A DNA stretch of 64,000 bases, from NCBI RefSeq assembly GCF_000006945.2, contig NC_003197.2, positions 496,001-560,000 of the forward strand, written 5' to 3'. Under the pieces are notes generated by a model, which was not told where the DNA came from, searched no databases, and was given only the letters and a program-made list of their open reading frames with translations. The translations under genes and the position numbers were made by a program. This document shows positions 28,580 to 37,704 of the stretch, piece by piece. Each line of letters begins with the position of its first letter. Position 1 is the first letter of the stretch. This DNA is from Salmonella enterica subsp. enterica serovar Typhimurium str. LT2. Its GTDB lineage: Bacteria > Pseudomonadota > Gammaproteobacteria > Enterobacterales > Enterobacteriaceae.

Positions 28580-30130
28580 TTATAGCCGCTGTTCCGCCCA
28601 AAGAATAAATGCCGTAGCGGGTAGGGGTTTACTGTATAACCAGCCCTGACCATAATGTACGCCATGCTGGCGTAGCCACTGTTCTTGCCTGGCCGTTTCG
28701 ATGCCTTCTGCGACCATCTTAAGTTTGAGCGTTTTCGCCATTTCAATAATATGCGGCGTGACGTTTTTATATTCCAGCGCATCGACAAAAGATTTATCAA
28801 TTTTAAGGACATCCACATCCAGATTTTGTAAGTAGCTGAGGCTGGAATAGCCGGTGCCAAAGTCATCAATATAAATTGAATGTCCCGCGTTACGGTATCT
28901 GGCGACAATGGGCGCGCTGGTTTTCGGATCGGCGAACTCGCGTTCCGTTAACTCAAGCGCGATTTGCGACGGAGAAATTTGGCTACGGTTCAGCAGCGTG
29001 CTTAACAGCGTCGGCAACGTTTCCGACGCCAGATCGGATGCCTCAAGATTGATTGAAATATGTTGTTCGGGATGGGACTTTAACCAACTCCCCATGTCTT
29101 CAAAAACGGTGTCGATGATTAGCCGGGTTAGCGGCTCCGTGAGCCCGGTTTGTTCAGCCAGCGCGATAAAAATTTCCGGCGAAAGGAAGGTGCCGTCCGC
29201 CTGTTGCCAGCGAGCTAAGGCTTCGGCACCGACAATTTTTCCGCTGCTCAGGGAGACAATAGGCTGATAGTGTACGTTAATTTCGCGATTGTCTATCGCA
29301 TCCTGGAGACGGTGGCGGGGCGACTGTAGTCGACGCAAAATACGCAGAATAAAGGCCGCGGCCAGCAGACCCGTTACGATGCCCGCCGGTAGCCAGATAA
29401 ACGCCTGTCGATACCAGCTCCTTTCCAGCGGAGCGGTCGGTGCCCAGCTTACGATAGTAATGCCCATTTCCGGAAAGGGGTGGATAGCATACTGAATGCC
29501 TCGGTTTTCCAGCCGCAGGGGCGTCTCATGGTGAATGAGCGGAAGAATAGCGGGGTCAAGGTTACCGCTGCTGGCAACCACAGTATTGCGTTCCCGGCCA
29601 ATAATAGCGACGTCAATCGGCCATGCGCCAAACGGAATCACATCGATAAAGGACGCCGGGTCGATCATCACGATATAGCTGTCGCTCCCGAGTGCCGCCA
29701 TATAGCGTTTTATACCCAGATCGTTTTGCGCCGTAAACCAGGCGCGATAACCGTCGCGAGTGATTTTCATGGGCGGAGGGAACGCGGGAATATGGCTCTC
29801 TTTTTCAAGTGAGGAGCAAACGGGAATCGAATTTTTAAGATACAGAACTTCCTGGACATACCGAAAGCTATAAGACACGCGGCGCATGGCGAGTAAATGG
29901 GCACTGCTGCAGGGCTCGCCTTTAAAGGAGGCAATATGCGTTAACGCGGCTTTTGCCTGGTCACTGACCCTTTCTGTACGTAGCGCCACCCGGGACGAGA
30001 AGATATCCAGCTCTTCATTAAACCTCTTTTCAACTTGACGGTGCGCCAGCCACAGACTCAATCCTATCGGGAAAAGGACAGACAGGATAAGCACTCCCGT
30101 TACCAGGCTGACCAGATGTCGTGTTGTCAC
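28580..30130 (-). CDS. pdeB: Cyclic-di-GMP phosphodiesterase PdeB (YlaB), CSS-EAL type
   Basis: Membrane phosphodiesterase of 516 residues. TM1 is about 7-29. A periplasmic CSS domain carries the motif C74-S-S and a second VCSS at 105-107, Cys residues that in this family form a redox-controlled disulfide. TM2 is about 247-267 and a cytoplasmic EAL domain spans ~272-516. EAL is intact within GAEALARW, with NLEASD, LELTE, IDDFGTGYSS, KIDKSF and AEGIET motifs, so the enzyme looks active. It opens away from rpmE2 and is convergent with ffs. Confidence 0.95.
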   Translation of the reverse strand: MTTRHLVSLVTGVLILSVLFPIGLSLWLAHRQVEKRFNEELDIFSSRVALRTERVSDQAKAALTHIASFKGEPCSSAHLLAMRRVSYSFRYVQEVLYLKNSIPVCSSLEKESHIPAFPPPMKITRDGYRAWFTAQNDLGIKRYMAALGSDSYIVMIDPASFIDVIPFGAWPIDVAIIGRERNTVVASSGNLDPAILPLIHHETPLRLENRGIQYAIHPFPEMGITIVSWAPTAPLERSWYRQAFIWLPAGIVTGLLAAAFILRILRRLQSPRHRLQDAIDNREINVHYQPIVSLSSGKIVGAEALARWQQADGTFLSPEIFIALAEQTGLTEPLTRLIIDTVFEDMGSWLKSHPEQHISINLEASDLASETLPTLLSTLLNRSQISPSQIALELTEREFADPKTSAPIVARYRNAGHSIYIDDFGTGYSSLSYLQNLDVDVLKIDKSFVDALEYKNVTPHIIEMAKTLKLKMVAEGIETARQEQWLRQHGVHYGQGWLYSKPLPATAFILWAEQRL

Positions 30131-30325
30131 AGTGATGTCCTTATAAACACAGCGTAGAGAAAGTATATCCGATCGTAAATCGCGCCCTCGAATGATAAAG
30201 CTATTTTATCGATTTTACAGATTCAGGCGCCAGGCTAACGCGTTACGCCACGTTGCTTTTGCCGCCAGGAAGAGATCGTGAATGTTTACCGGTTGAAAAA
30301 GGAGCGTTGATAGCGTATTTTATTG

Positions 30326-30341
30326 TTATGTTATAACATAA
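30326..30341. promoter_or_regulatory. Zur operator upstream of rpmE2-rpmJ2
   Basis: Perfect 16-bp palindrome TTATGTTATAACATAA located 14 bp before the rpmE2 start. It corresponds to the core of the Zur consensus (ATGTTATAWTATAACAT-like) used for zinc-starvation genes. Confidence 0.8.
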
Positions 30342-30354
30342 TTGAGAGGGCGCA

Positions 30355-30615
30355 ATGAAACCTGATATTCATCCTGTATACCGCACCGTCGTATTTCACG
30401 ACACCAGCGCAAATGAATATGTGAAAGTGGGATCAACTATCAAAACTGAACGTGAAATCGAACTGGACGGCGTGACATATCCGTATGTCACTATTGATGT
30501 GTCATCAAAATCGCATCCTTTTTATACCGGTAGACAGAAAACGTTTGATAGCGAAAGTAGCGCCGCACGCTTCCAGAAACGTTTCGGTCATTTTATCGGC
30601 GCTAAACGGGGGTAA
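30355..30615 (+). CDS. rpmE2: Zinc-independent 50S ribosomal protein L31 type B (YkgM)
   Basis: 86-residue paralogue of L31 made under zinc starvation so that zinc-binding L31 can be displaced and its metal reused. It contains no cysteine at all, in contrast to the CxxC-containing RpmE. The type B pattern [16 protein letters not shown] and [13 protein letters not shown] is clear. It is preceded by a Zur-type palindrome and followed 5 bp later by rpmJ2. In E. coli K-12 this pair lies elsewhere, as I recall. Confidence 0.95.
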
Positions 30616-30620
30616 ATGAA

Positions 30621-30761
30621 ATGCAGGTGTTAAACTCACTTCGCAATGCAAAACAACGGCATCCGGATTGCCAGATAGTCAAACGCAAAGGACGCTTATA
30701 CGTGATTTGTAAAACAAATCCGCGTTTTAAGGCGGTTCAGGGGCGTAAAAAAAGACGTTAA
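30621..30761 (+). CDS. rpmJ2: Zinc-independent 50S ribosomal protein L36 paralogue (YkgO)
   Basis: 46-residue protein reading MQVLNSLRNAKQRHPDCQIV... and ending QGRKKRR. Two of the four zinc ligands of standard L36 (first Cys and terminal His) are replaced, leaving only C17 and C31, which fits the zinc-free form. It is translated 5 bp after rpmE2 and controlled with it by the Zur-type site. Confidence 0.93.
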   Translation: MQVLNSLRNAKQRHPDCQIVKRKGRLYVICKTNPRFKAVQGRKKRR

Positions 30762-30784
30762 AAAACCAACAGTTCAGGGAAAGC

Positions 30785-30816
30785 AGTGCGTACCAGGGAG
30801 GGTGCGCACTTTTTTA
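30785..30816 (+). terminator. Rho-independent terminator of rpmE2-rpmJ2
   Basis: 6-bp stem AGTGCG / CGCACT followed by six T. It lies just before the ylaC stop codon on the opposite strand. Confidence 0.75.
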
Positions 30817-31287
30817 TTACCGGCTGGCTTCTGCGCGGGCCAGCGTAAAAATATCGTAGAAGGAAAGTTCGCCCTTACGGGCAACCATTTTTTGCAGCTG
30901 GACTTTATGTTCATTATCCACCTGTGGAGACTGAAGAATCGTCTCAATGAGCGTGGGGGGAACAAAGCGGGTGTTGTACCATTCGCCGTTGTAACAGACC
31001 CGGAGGTCCAGCACATCGATGTCGTTATAGTGATAACGCGGGGCGATGTCGAAAAAGAAGAAGCCATTAAATGCGATAAATAACACCACTAACAGCCACA
31101 CTGACCCCACCAGCGTTTCTGATTGCAGCATGACCGCCAGCGTCGCAAACCAGGCTGCATACATCGCGATAAATAACCCAGGATGCTTGCGGATAAAACT
31201 GATACTAAAACGCGGCCTGTTATCGCGTTTTTCACGGATGTTTAAGTCATCAATAGTTTCGCTAAGCAGGCGCTGTATCTCTGTCAT
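30817..31287 (-). CDS. ylaC: Inner membrane protein YlaC
   Basis: Protein of 156 residues, start MTEIQRLLSETIDDLN. Two adjacent hydrophobic segments (about 36-54 and 58-79, FIAMYAAWFATLAVML and VWLLVVLFIAFNGFFFF) are flanked by polar N- and C-terminal regions. The family is conserved in enterics but has no assigned function. Convergent with rpmJ2. Confidence 0.9.
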   Translation of the reverse strand: MTEIQRLLSETIDDLNIREKRDNRPRFSISFIRKHPGLFIAMYAAWFATLAVMLQSETLVGSVWLLVVLFIAFNGFFFFDIAPRYHYNDIDVLDLRVCYNGEWYNTRFVPPTLIETILQSPQVDNEHKVQLQKMVARKGELSFYDIFTLARAEASR

Positions 31288-31403
31288 CTTTTGCCTTCAT
31301 GATTTCTGCGACATAGGGGTAGTAACAGCCCATTTTAAAGGGAGGTGTAACGTGAAAAAAGTAACAGATTAACCACGAATTAGCATAACAGTTATCATTT
31401 TGA

Positions 31404-31955
31404 CTACAATTTTTTAATGATTCGCGCCGGATTTCCGCCTACCACAACGTCTGGCGGTACGTTTTTTATCACCACAGCGCCTGAAGCGACGACGACGTTA
31501 TCGCCGATGGTTACGCCCGGATTAACGACGGCTCGTCCGCCTATCCAGACATTATTTCCGATAGTGACGGGTTTACCTAATTCTCTGCCGCTGTTGCGTT
31601 CGACGGCGTCCAGCGGATGCGTGGCGGTATAGATATGTACCCCTGGCGCGAGCATACAATTATCGCCAATATGAATTGGGCAAACATCAAGCATGACGCA
31701 GTCGAAGTTAGCGTAAAAGGAGTGACCAAGAAAAATATTATAGCCGTAGTCGCAACGGAAGGAAGGTTCAATATAGGCGTCTTCGCATCGACCCAACAGG
31801 TCGCGTAAAATCGCCTGACGCTTATTTATTTCATCAGGCGTAGTATAATTGTATTGATGGATGAGTTGACGCGCCCGCAGTCGATCCTGGCATAAAGTTT
31901 CATCGGTCGGGCAATACAGTGCCCCAGCGATCATTTTTTGTTTTTCGTCACTCAT
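31404..31955 (-). CDS. maa: Maltose O-acetyltransferase Maa
   Basis: Acetyl-CoA dependent sugar acetyltransferase of the left-handed beta-helix (hexapeptide repeat) family, 183 residues. The catalytic H113 is in ATHPLDAVER. Hexapeptide repeats run from about 90 to 175 (IGDNCMLAPGVHI, IGNNVWIGGRAVVNPGVTIGDN). Acetylation of maltose and glucose is thought to help export excess sugar. Upstream lie a CRP-like site and a perfect palindrome, suggesting carbon-source control. Confidence 0.94.
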   Translation of the reverse strand: MSDEKQKMIAGALYCPTDETLCQDRLRARQLIHQYNYTTPDEINKRQAILRDLLGRCEDAYIEPSFRCDYGYNIFLGHSFYANFDCVMLDVCPIHIGDNCMLAPGVHIYTATHPLDAVERNSGRELGKPVTIGNNVWIGGRAVVNPGVTIGDNVVVASGAVVIKNVPPDVVVGGNPARIIKKL

Positions 31956-31976
31956 CGCGCGCTCCCCTTGGTGGAT

Positions 31977-32049
31977 ATTATCGCAATAGAAGCAATAATA
32001 AAGTATTAGAGGGAACGTTCCCTGCTATTGCTATGTGATCTATATCACT
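31977..32049 (-). promoter_or_regulatory. Putative maa control region: CRP-like site, 14-bp palindrome and -10 element
   Basis: TGTGA-TCTATA-TCACT (32034-32049) is one base from the symmetric CRP consensus. AGGGAACGTTCCCT (32010-32023) is a perfect palindrome with a central CG, as in LacI/GalR-type operators. A minus-strand -10, GATAAT, is at 31977-31982. If that -10 is used, the CRP site would be centred about 71 bp upstream of transcription start. Binding proteins are inferred. Confidence 0.5.
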
Positions 32050-32133
32050 GTTCTATAATAGCCCGTTGTGTTATTAGCCAGAACGAGGAGGCAGATAACA
32101 CCTGCGTGTTCTCTAAAAAGTAATGTAGCGTGA

Positions 32134-32352
32134 TTAACGAATGAATTTCCATACTGAAGAGGGGATCTTGTCGTAGAGTTTGTTCATCGTCAATTCTGCA
32201 AGACGGTGATCCGCAGCTGAGTAAAATACAGCCAGCTCATTGTCGGACAATTCATATTTATTTTTCTCAATGACGCGCTCCAGAGTGTCAATTGTCTGAC
32301 AGCGCCGTAAACGCATCAAATAATCAGTTTTAGTTAATGGTTTATCAGACAT
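32134..32352 (-). CDS. hha: Hemolysin expression-modulating protein Hha
   Basis: 72-residue nucleoid-associated partner of H-NS/StpA that helps silence horizontally acquired genes, including Salmonella pathogenicity islands. The sequence [20 protein letters not shown] and ending SSVWKFIR is the full Hha/YmoA fold. It forms an operon with tomB, 27 bp upstream. Hha-TomB has been described as toxin-antitoxin-like. Confidence 0.97.
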
Positions 32353-32379
32353 AAATTCTACCTATGATTGTAATAATTT

Positions 32380-32754
32380 TTAACAAGACAAACTAACAGG
32401 ATTGGCCCTGGTGGCGTTGACGAAACAACGGAACAGGCGGTTGCCCGATTTACGCCATTTTTGCAAATCCTGCGTATTAATACCATAGCTGCTGAACAAC
32501 ATAAAGGTGTCGTCCAGGTATTCATCTATCTGCGCAATCAATTTATTGTCTTCATTGTACTTAATTTTATAATTAAGCGCGAAAGTTGCAATATGCTCTA
32601 TCAGCTCATTGAGCTGCAGGTTGACTGCTGAGGTCGGGTCATTAACCCAGCCATGGTTGCTTTCTTCAAGGTTTGCAAGACAGTCATGATACAGGGTTTC
32701 GCAAAGAAATTTAAGCTGTGCTATATCATGTCTTTTGGGTGAGTATTCGTCCAT
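32380..32754 (-). CDS. tomB: Hha toxicity modulator TomB (YbaJ)
   Basis: 124-residue protein that attenuates Hha toxicity and biofilm effects. It is acidic and Tyr/Asn rich (MDEYSPKRHDIAQLKFLCETLYHD ...) and ends in a Cys-containing tail RCFVNATRANPVSLSC. In TomB a Cys has been proposed to take part in oxygen-dependent inactivation of Hha. It is the first gene of the tomB-hha operon. Confidence 0.95.
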   Translation of the reverse strand: MDEYSPKRHDIAQLKFLCETLYHDCLANLEESNHGWVNDPTSAVNLQLNELIEHIATFALNYKIKYNEDNKLIAQIDEYLDDTFMLFSSYGINTQDLQKWRKSGNRLFRCFVNATRANPVSLSC

Positions 32755-33210
32755 AATGCATCCCCTTTTTAGTGGCTTAAACTAACCGAACACCTTCGGG
32801 ATGGATACAACTAACTAACCTGGTACTTCCCACGTCACCTTATGATTTAACTATAATCTACTCTAAAAAACTTTTCATCGTCATATTACTAAAAATTACA
32901 ATTGCGTGAAAGCCGCGTGTTGCCATACTTTTTCGAATTTTAACAGTGATCGTCGGTCGCCTAAAAAGGAACCAGTTTTATTGTTTGTGTAATCATTGGG
33001 TTAACGTTTTTTAGCTTTTCAGGCTAAAACAATAGACTCTGACAGGAGAAAATAGCCAGGAATATTCTTAATATTTCTTAATTAATGGCTGAATTAAGAA
33101 ATGGCCAACTTTCCTAAGAAAAGCCTTTAACGCAGTAAGGATTATACCTTTTATTAATATGGCAAAAAATAATCAATCTAACAATAAGCGTATTTTATGA
33201 TTTTTGCGTA
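32755..33210. other. AT-rich intergenic region between acrB terminator and tomB
   Basis: About 455 bp without a credible gene. It must contain the tomB-hha promoter (minus-strand TATAGT-type -10 candidates near 32840-32850). It also contains a perfect 11-bp inverted repeat at 33073-33083 / 33092-33102 (ATTTCTTAATT and complement) with an 8-nt spacer. Base composition is far more AT-rich than the flanking genes, as expected for an H-NS/Hha-bound regulatory region. Confidence 0.5.
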
Positions 33211-33233
33211 AAAAAGGCCGCTTGCGCGGCCTT
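33211..33233 (-). terminator. Rho-independent terminator of acrAB
   Basis: 8-bp stem AAGGCCGC / GCGGCCTT with loop TTGC. On the minus strand it is followed by TTTTTACGC. It lies 17 bp after the acrB stop. Confidence 0.88.
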
Positions 33234-33249
33234 ATCAACAGTGAGCAAA

Positions 33250-36200
33250 TCAGCGATGTTCTGTCGAATGACTATGCTCAATATCTTCGCTTTTACGGCT
33301 AAAGCGGCGGCGTACCACCACGAAGAAGACCGGTACGAAGAAAATAGCCAGTACGGTTGCCGTTACCATCCCGCCCAGTACGCCAGTACCTACCGCATTC
33401 TGCGCGCCGGAACCCGCGCCGGAACTGATAACCAGCGGCATAACCCCCAGCATGAACGCTAACGAGGTCATCAGAATCGGGCGCAAACGCATCCGGACGG
33501 CCTCCAGCGTCGCTTCTACCAGACCTTTCCCTTCTTTATCCATTAAGTCTTTGGCGAATTCGACGATAAGTATCGCGTTCTTCGCCGACAACCCAATGGT
33601 TGTGAGCAGGCCCACCTGGAAGTAAACGTCGTTAGTCAGTCCGCGGAAGGTCGCAGCCAGCAGCGCGCCGATAACCCCAAGCGGAACAACCAGCATTACG
33701 GAGAACGGGATAGACCAGCTCTCATACAATGCCGCCAGACACAGGAAGACGACGATCAGCGATATAGCATACAGGGCAGGGGCCTGGTTGCCGGACAACC
33801 GCTCCTGGTAGGACATCCCGGTCCAGTCATACCCAATGCCTGACGGCAGCTTGCTGGCCAGTTCTTCCATCATCGCCATCGCTTCACCGGTACTCTTGCC
33901 TGGCGCCGCCTGCCCCAGAATTTCCATCGAAGGCAGACCGTTATAGCGTTCCAGACGCGGCGAACCATATTCCCAGCGGGAAGAGGAGAATGCGGAGAAT
34001 GGCACCATCTGACCATCGCTACCACGAACGTACCAGTCGTTAATATCATCCGGCAACATGCGGTATTTCGCTTCGGACATCACGTAAACTTTCTTCACAC
34101 GACCGCGATCGATAAAGTCGTTTACATAGCTGCCGCCCCATGCTGCGCCCAGCGTGGTATTAATGTCGCTAATAGATACGCCCAGCGCCTGAGCTTTTTC
34201 CTGGTCGATATCGATTTTAAACTGCGGCGTATCTTCCAGACCGTTAGGTCGAACGCCGACCAGCAGATCAGGATATTTCGCCACCTCGCCGAACAACTGA
34301 TTACGTGCCTGGGTGAGTTTTTCATGACCAAGTCCCGCCTGGTCAATCAACTCGAAGTCAAAGCCGGTTGCGGTGCCCAGCTCAACGATCGCCGGCAGGT
34401 TAAAGGCGAAGACCATCGCATCTTTAATTTGTGAAAACGCTGCGGTTGCCCGCTGGGTAATCGCTTCAACCTTGTTTTTTTCGCCTGGACGATCGGCCCA
34501 GTCTTTCAACGACACGAATGCAATACCGGTATTCTGACCGCGCCCTGCAAAACCGAAGCCGTTGACGGCGAATACCGATTCAACGTTGGCTTTCTCTTTG
34601 TTCAGATAGTAATCCGTGACCTCATCCAGCACTTTTTGCGTGCGCTCTTGCGTTGCGCCCGCGGGGAGCTGGACCATTGTCAGGAATACGCCCTGGTCTT
34701 CATCCGGCAAGAAAGAGCTTGGCAGACGAACGAACAGATAAGCCATACCGACGACGATAATGAGATAGAGCAGCAGATAACGCCCGGTGCTGCGCAGAAT
34801 ATTGCCTACGCTATCGGTGTAGTGATGCGTGCTCTTATCAAACAGGCGGTTAAACCAGCCGAAAAAGCCTTTTTTCCCTTCGCCATGATCGCCTTTGGCG
34901 ACGGGTTTGAGCATCGTCGCGCACAGCGCAGGCGTCAGGATCAGCGCGACCAGCACCGACAGCGCCATCGCCGATACGATGGTGATAGAGAACTGACGAT
35001 AAATTGCCCCGGTTGAGCCGCCAAAGAAGGCCATCGGAATAAATACCGCCGACAGTACCATCGCGATACCCACCAATGCGCCCTGAATCTGGCCCATGGA
35101 TTTGCGCGTCGCTTCCTTCGGCGGAAGGCCTTCTTCCGTCATAACACGTTCGACGTTCTCGACCACCACGATGGCGTCATCCACCAGCAAGCCGATGGCG
35201 AGCACCATCCCGAACATCGTCAGCGTGTTTATCGAGAAACCGAATGCCGCAAGCACGGCAAAGGTTCCCAACAACACCACCGGAACCGCAATAGTCGGAA
35301 TCAACGTCGCGCGGAAGTTCTGCAGGAACAGGTACATCACCAGGAACACGAGGATAATCGCTTCGACCAGCGTTTTTACCACTTCATGAATAGAGATCTT
35401 CACGAACGGCGTGGTGTCATACGGGTAGACGATTTTCATCCCTGGCGGGAAGAACGGTTCCATTTTTTTCAGTTCGGCACGAATAGCGGTAGCGGTATCC
35501 AGCGCGTTGGCGCCGGTAGCCAGTTTGATGCCAAGACCTGACGCTGGCTGACCGTTAAATTTCGCAATGACGTCGTAGTTCTCGCCGCCAAGCTCAATTT
35601 TCGCTACATCCCGCAGACGAACCTGGGAGCCATCCTGATTCACTTTCAGCAGGATTTTGCCAAACTCATCCGTTGAGGTCAGACGCGTTTGGGCAATAAT
35701 CGATGCGTTAAGCTGCTGGCCTTTAACCGGCGGCGTACCACCGAGCTGACCTGCCGCGACCTGGGCGTTCTGCGCTTTGATCGCGTTAATCACGTCGACC
35801 GGCGTCAGTTGGTATTTGGTCAGCTCTGTCGGATTCATCCAGATACGCATCGCATATTGCGAACCAAACAGCTGGACGTCGCCCACCCCAGAGGTACGGC
35901 TGATCGGATCTTTCATATTGGCGGCAACGTAATCCGAAATATCCTCCTGGGTCATGGTGCCGTCGGTGTTAATGACGCCCACTACCATCAGGAAGCTACT
36001 TGAGGACTTCTCAACGCTCACGCCCTGTTGCTGTACTTCCTGGGGAAGTAACGGCATTGCCAGTTGCAACTTGTTCTGAACCTGAACCTGCGCGATATCC
36101 GCATCGGTGCCGGATTCAAAGGTCAGCGTGATCTGCACGGTCCCCGTGGAGTCACTGTTGGAGGACATATACATCAGGTTATCGATACCGTTCATATTCT

Positions 36201-36399
36201 GTTCGATAACCTGCGTGACGGTATCCTGTACCGTTTTCGCATCAGCGCCAGGGTAGGTTGCGGAGATCGTCACTGCTGGTGGCGCAATCGTCGGATATTG
36301 CGCTACCGGCAATTTGAGGATCGCGAGCCCCCCTGCCAACATGATGATGATGGCGATCACCCACGCAAATATAGGGCGATCGATAAAGAAATTAGGCAT
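33250..36399 (-). CDS. acrB: Multidrug efflux RND transporter AcrB
   Basis: Trimeric proton-driven inner-membrane pump of the AcrAB-TolC system that exports dyes, detergents, bile salts and many antibiotics. It has 1049 residues, identical in length to E. coli AcrB. Proton-relay residues D407-D408 are present in GLLVDDAIVVVEN, and the Gly-rich segment and twelve membrane helices are intact. Position 288, where G288D was linked to fluoroquinolone resistance in Salmonella, is Gly here. Encoded 22 bp downstream of acrA. Confidence 0.98.
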   Translation of the reverse strand: MPNFFIDRPIFAWVIAIIIMLAGGLAILKLPVAQYPTIAPPAVTISATYPGADAKTVQDTVTQVIEQNMNGIDNLMYMSSNSDSTGTVQITLTFESGTDADIAQVQVQNKLQLAMPLLPQEVQQQGVSVEKSSSSFLMVVGVINTDGTMTQEDISDYVAANMKDPISRTSGVGDVQLFGSQYAMRIWMNPTELTKYQLTPVDVINAIKAQNAQVAAGQLGGTPPVKGQQLNASIIAQTRLTSTDEFGKILLKVNQDGSQVRLRDVAKIELGGENYDVIAKFNGQPASGLGIKLATGANALDTATAIRAELKKMEPFFPPGMKIVYPYDTTPFVKISIHEVVKTLVEAIILVFLVMYLFLQNFRATLIPTIAVPVVLLGTFAVLAAFGFSINTLTMFGMVLAIGLLVDDAIVVVENVERVMTEEGLPPKEATRKSMGQIQGALVGIAMVLSAVFIPMAFFGGSTGAIYRQFSITIVSAMALSVLVALILTPALCATMLKPVAKGDHGEGKKGFFGWFNRLFDKSTHHYTDSVGNILRSTGRYLLLYLIIVVGMAYLFVRLPSSFLPDEDQGVFLTMVQLPAGATQERTQKVLDEVTDYYLNKEKANVESVFAVNGFGFAGRGQNTGIAFVSLKDWADRPGEKNKVEAITQRATAAFSQIKDAMVFAFNLPAIVELGTATGFDFELIDQAGLGHEKLTQARNQLFGEVAKYPDLLVGVRPNGLEDTPQFKIDIDQEKAQALGVSISDINTTLGAAWGGSYVNDFIDRGRVKKVYVMSEAKYRMLPDDINDWYVRGSDGQMVPFSAFSSSRWEYGSPRLERYNGLPSMEILGQAAPGKSTGEAMAMMEELASKLPSGIGYDWTGMSYQERLSGNQAPALYAISLIVVFLCLAALYESWSIPFSVMLVVPLGVIGALLAATFRGLTNDVYFQVGLLTTIGLSAKNAILIVEFAKDLMDKEGKGLVEATLEAVRMRLRPILMTSLAFMLGVMPLVISSGAGSGAQNAVGTGVLGGMVTATVLAIFFVPVFFVVVRRRFSRKSEDIEHSHSTEHR

Positions 36400-36421
36400 G
36401 TCTTAACGGCTCCTGTTTAAG

Positions 36422-37615
36422 TTAAGACCTGGGCTGAGCAGGTTGATCACCGCTTGCGGCTTGCTGTTTGTTATCCGCGGTAATTTCCTGTACTTTAACC
36501 TGTGCGCCAGGACGTACTTTTTGCAGCCCGCTGACGACTACGCGGTCGCCCGCTTTCAATCCGTCAGTCACCAGCCACTTATCGCCGATCGCCTGGCTTG
36601 CGACGATTTGGCGGGTTTCCACTTTGTTATCAGCGCCAACCACCAGCACCGTGGCATCGCCGCGTGGAGTACGGGTAACGCCCTGTTGTGGAACCAGTAA
36701 TGCCGTCGGTTTTGTCCCTTCCTGCAGACGTGCGCGAACGAACATTCCTGGCAATAAGGTGTGATCCGGGTTAGGGAAGATGGCGCGCAAAGTAATAGAC
36801 CCGGTGGTTTGGTCAACGGTCACGTCGGAGAACTCAAGCGTACCGGACTGCGGGAATTTGATACCGTCGCTGGTCACCAGGTCGACCTTCGCTTTGCCGT
36901 TTTCCTGTTTCAGCGAACCATTTGCCAGCTCCTGCTTCAGGCGCAGGAAGTCATTGCTGGACTGGGTCACATCGACATAAATAGGGTCCAGCTGCTGCAC
37001 TGTCGCCAGCGCCGACGCCTGACCGTTCTGTACCAGTGCGCCTTCCGTTACGGATGACTTACCAATACGACCGCTAATCGGCGAGGTGACTTTGGTATAC
37101 GCCAGGTTGATACGTGCGGTTTCAACGGCGGCTTTTGCTGCGACAACAGCGGCAGTCGCTTGTTGTGCGTCAGCCAGCGCCTGATCGTATTCCTGCTTAC
37201 TGATGTACTGCGTACCCAGCAGCTTTTGATAACGCTTCACCGTCAGTTCAGCGATATTCGCGGCGGCCTGCGCTTTTGCCAGATCGCCCTTAGCGCTGTC
37301 GTAAGTCGCCTGGTAGGTCGCAGGATCAATCTGATAGAGAGAGACTCCCGCTTCGATATCACTTCCCTCAACGAAATTACGCTTCAGGATAATGCCGCTT
37401 ACCTGCGGGCGAACTTCGGCGATACGGTAAGCAACGGTACGACCCGGAAGTTCAGTTGTGATTTGCAGTGGTTCCGTTTTTAGTGTGACAACCCCAACTT
37501 CTGGCATCTGCTGGCCGCCTTGCTGGTCCTGTTTGTCGTCACATCCTGTTAGCGCTAAGCTGCCTGAGAGCATCAGAACGACCGCCAGAGGCGTTAACCC
37601 TCTGTTTTTGTTCAT
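36422..37615 (-). CDS. acrA: Multidrug efflux periplasmic adaptor AcrA
   Basis: Membrane fusion lipoprotein that bridges AcrB and TolC. The start MNKNRGLTPLAVVLM gives 397 residues. The open frame extends 12 codons upstream without homology. Lipobox LALTGC places lipidated Cys at 25. Alpha-hairpin, lipoyl and beta-barrel domains follow (VRPQVSGIILKRNFVEGSD, YTKVTSPISGRIGKSSVTEG). First gene of the acrAB operon, divergent from its repressor gene acrR. Confidence 0.97.
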   Translation of the reverse strand: MNKNRGLTPLAVVLMLSGSLALTGCDDKQDQQGGQQMPEVGVVTLKTEPLQITTELPGRTVAYRIAEVRPQVSGIILKRNFVEGSDIEAGVSLYQIDPATYQATYDSAKGDLAKAQAAANIAELTVKRYQKLLGTQYISKQEYDQALADAQQATAAVVAAKAAVETARINLAYTKVTSPISGRIGKSSVTEGALVQNGQASALATVQQLDPIYVDVTQSSNDFLRLKQELANGSLKQENGKAKVDLVTSDGIKFPQSGTLEFSDVTVDQTTGSITLRAIFPNPDHTLLPGMFVRARLQEGTKPTALLVPQQGVTRTPRGDATVLVVGADNKVETRQIVASQAIGDKWLVTDGLKAGDRVVVSGLQKVRPGAQVKVQEITADNKQQAASGDQPAQPRS

Positions 37616-37704
37616 ATGTAAACCTCGAGTGTCCGATTTCAAATTGGTCAATGGTCAAAGGTCCTTAAACCCATTGCTGCGTTTATATTATCGTCGTGCT
37701 ATGG

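Noticed and set aside
33241..33462. 73-codon open frame antisense to the acrB 3' end
   Set aside because: Lies almost wholly inside acrB in the opposite strand, with no ribosome site or recognisable motif.
37670..37700. Possible MarA/RamA/SoxS box upstream of acrAB
   Set aside because: A GCAC core is present near 37696, but the downstream half matches the marbox consensus poorly, so I cannot support a specific site by eye.
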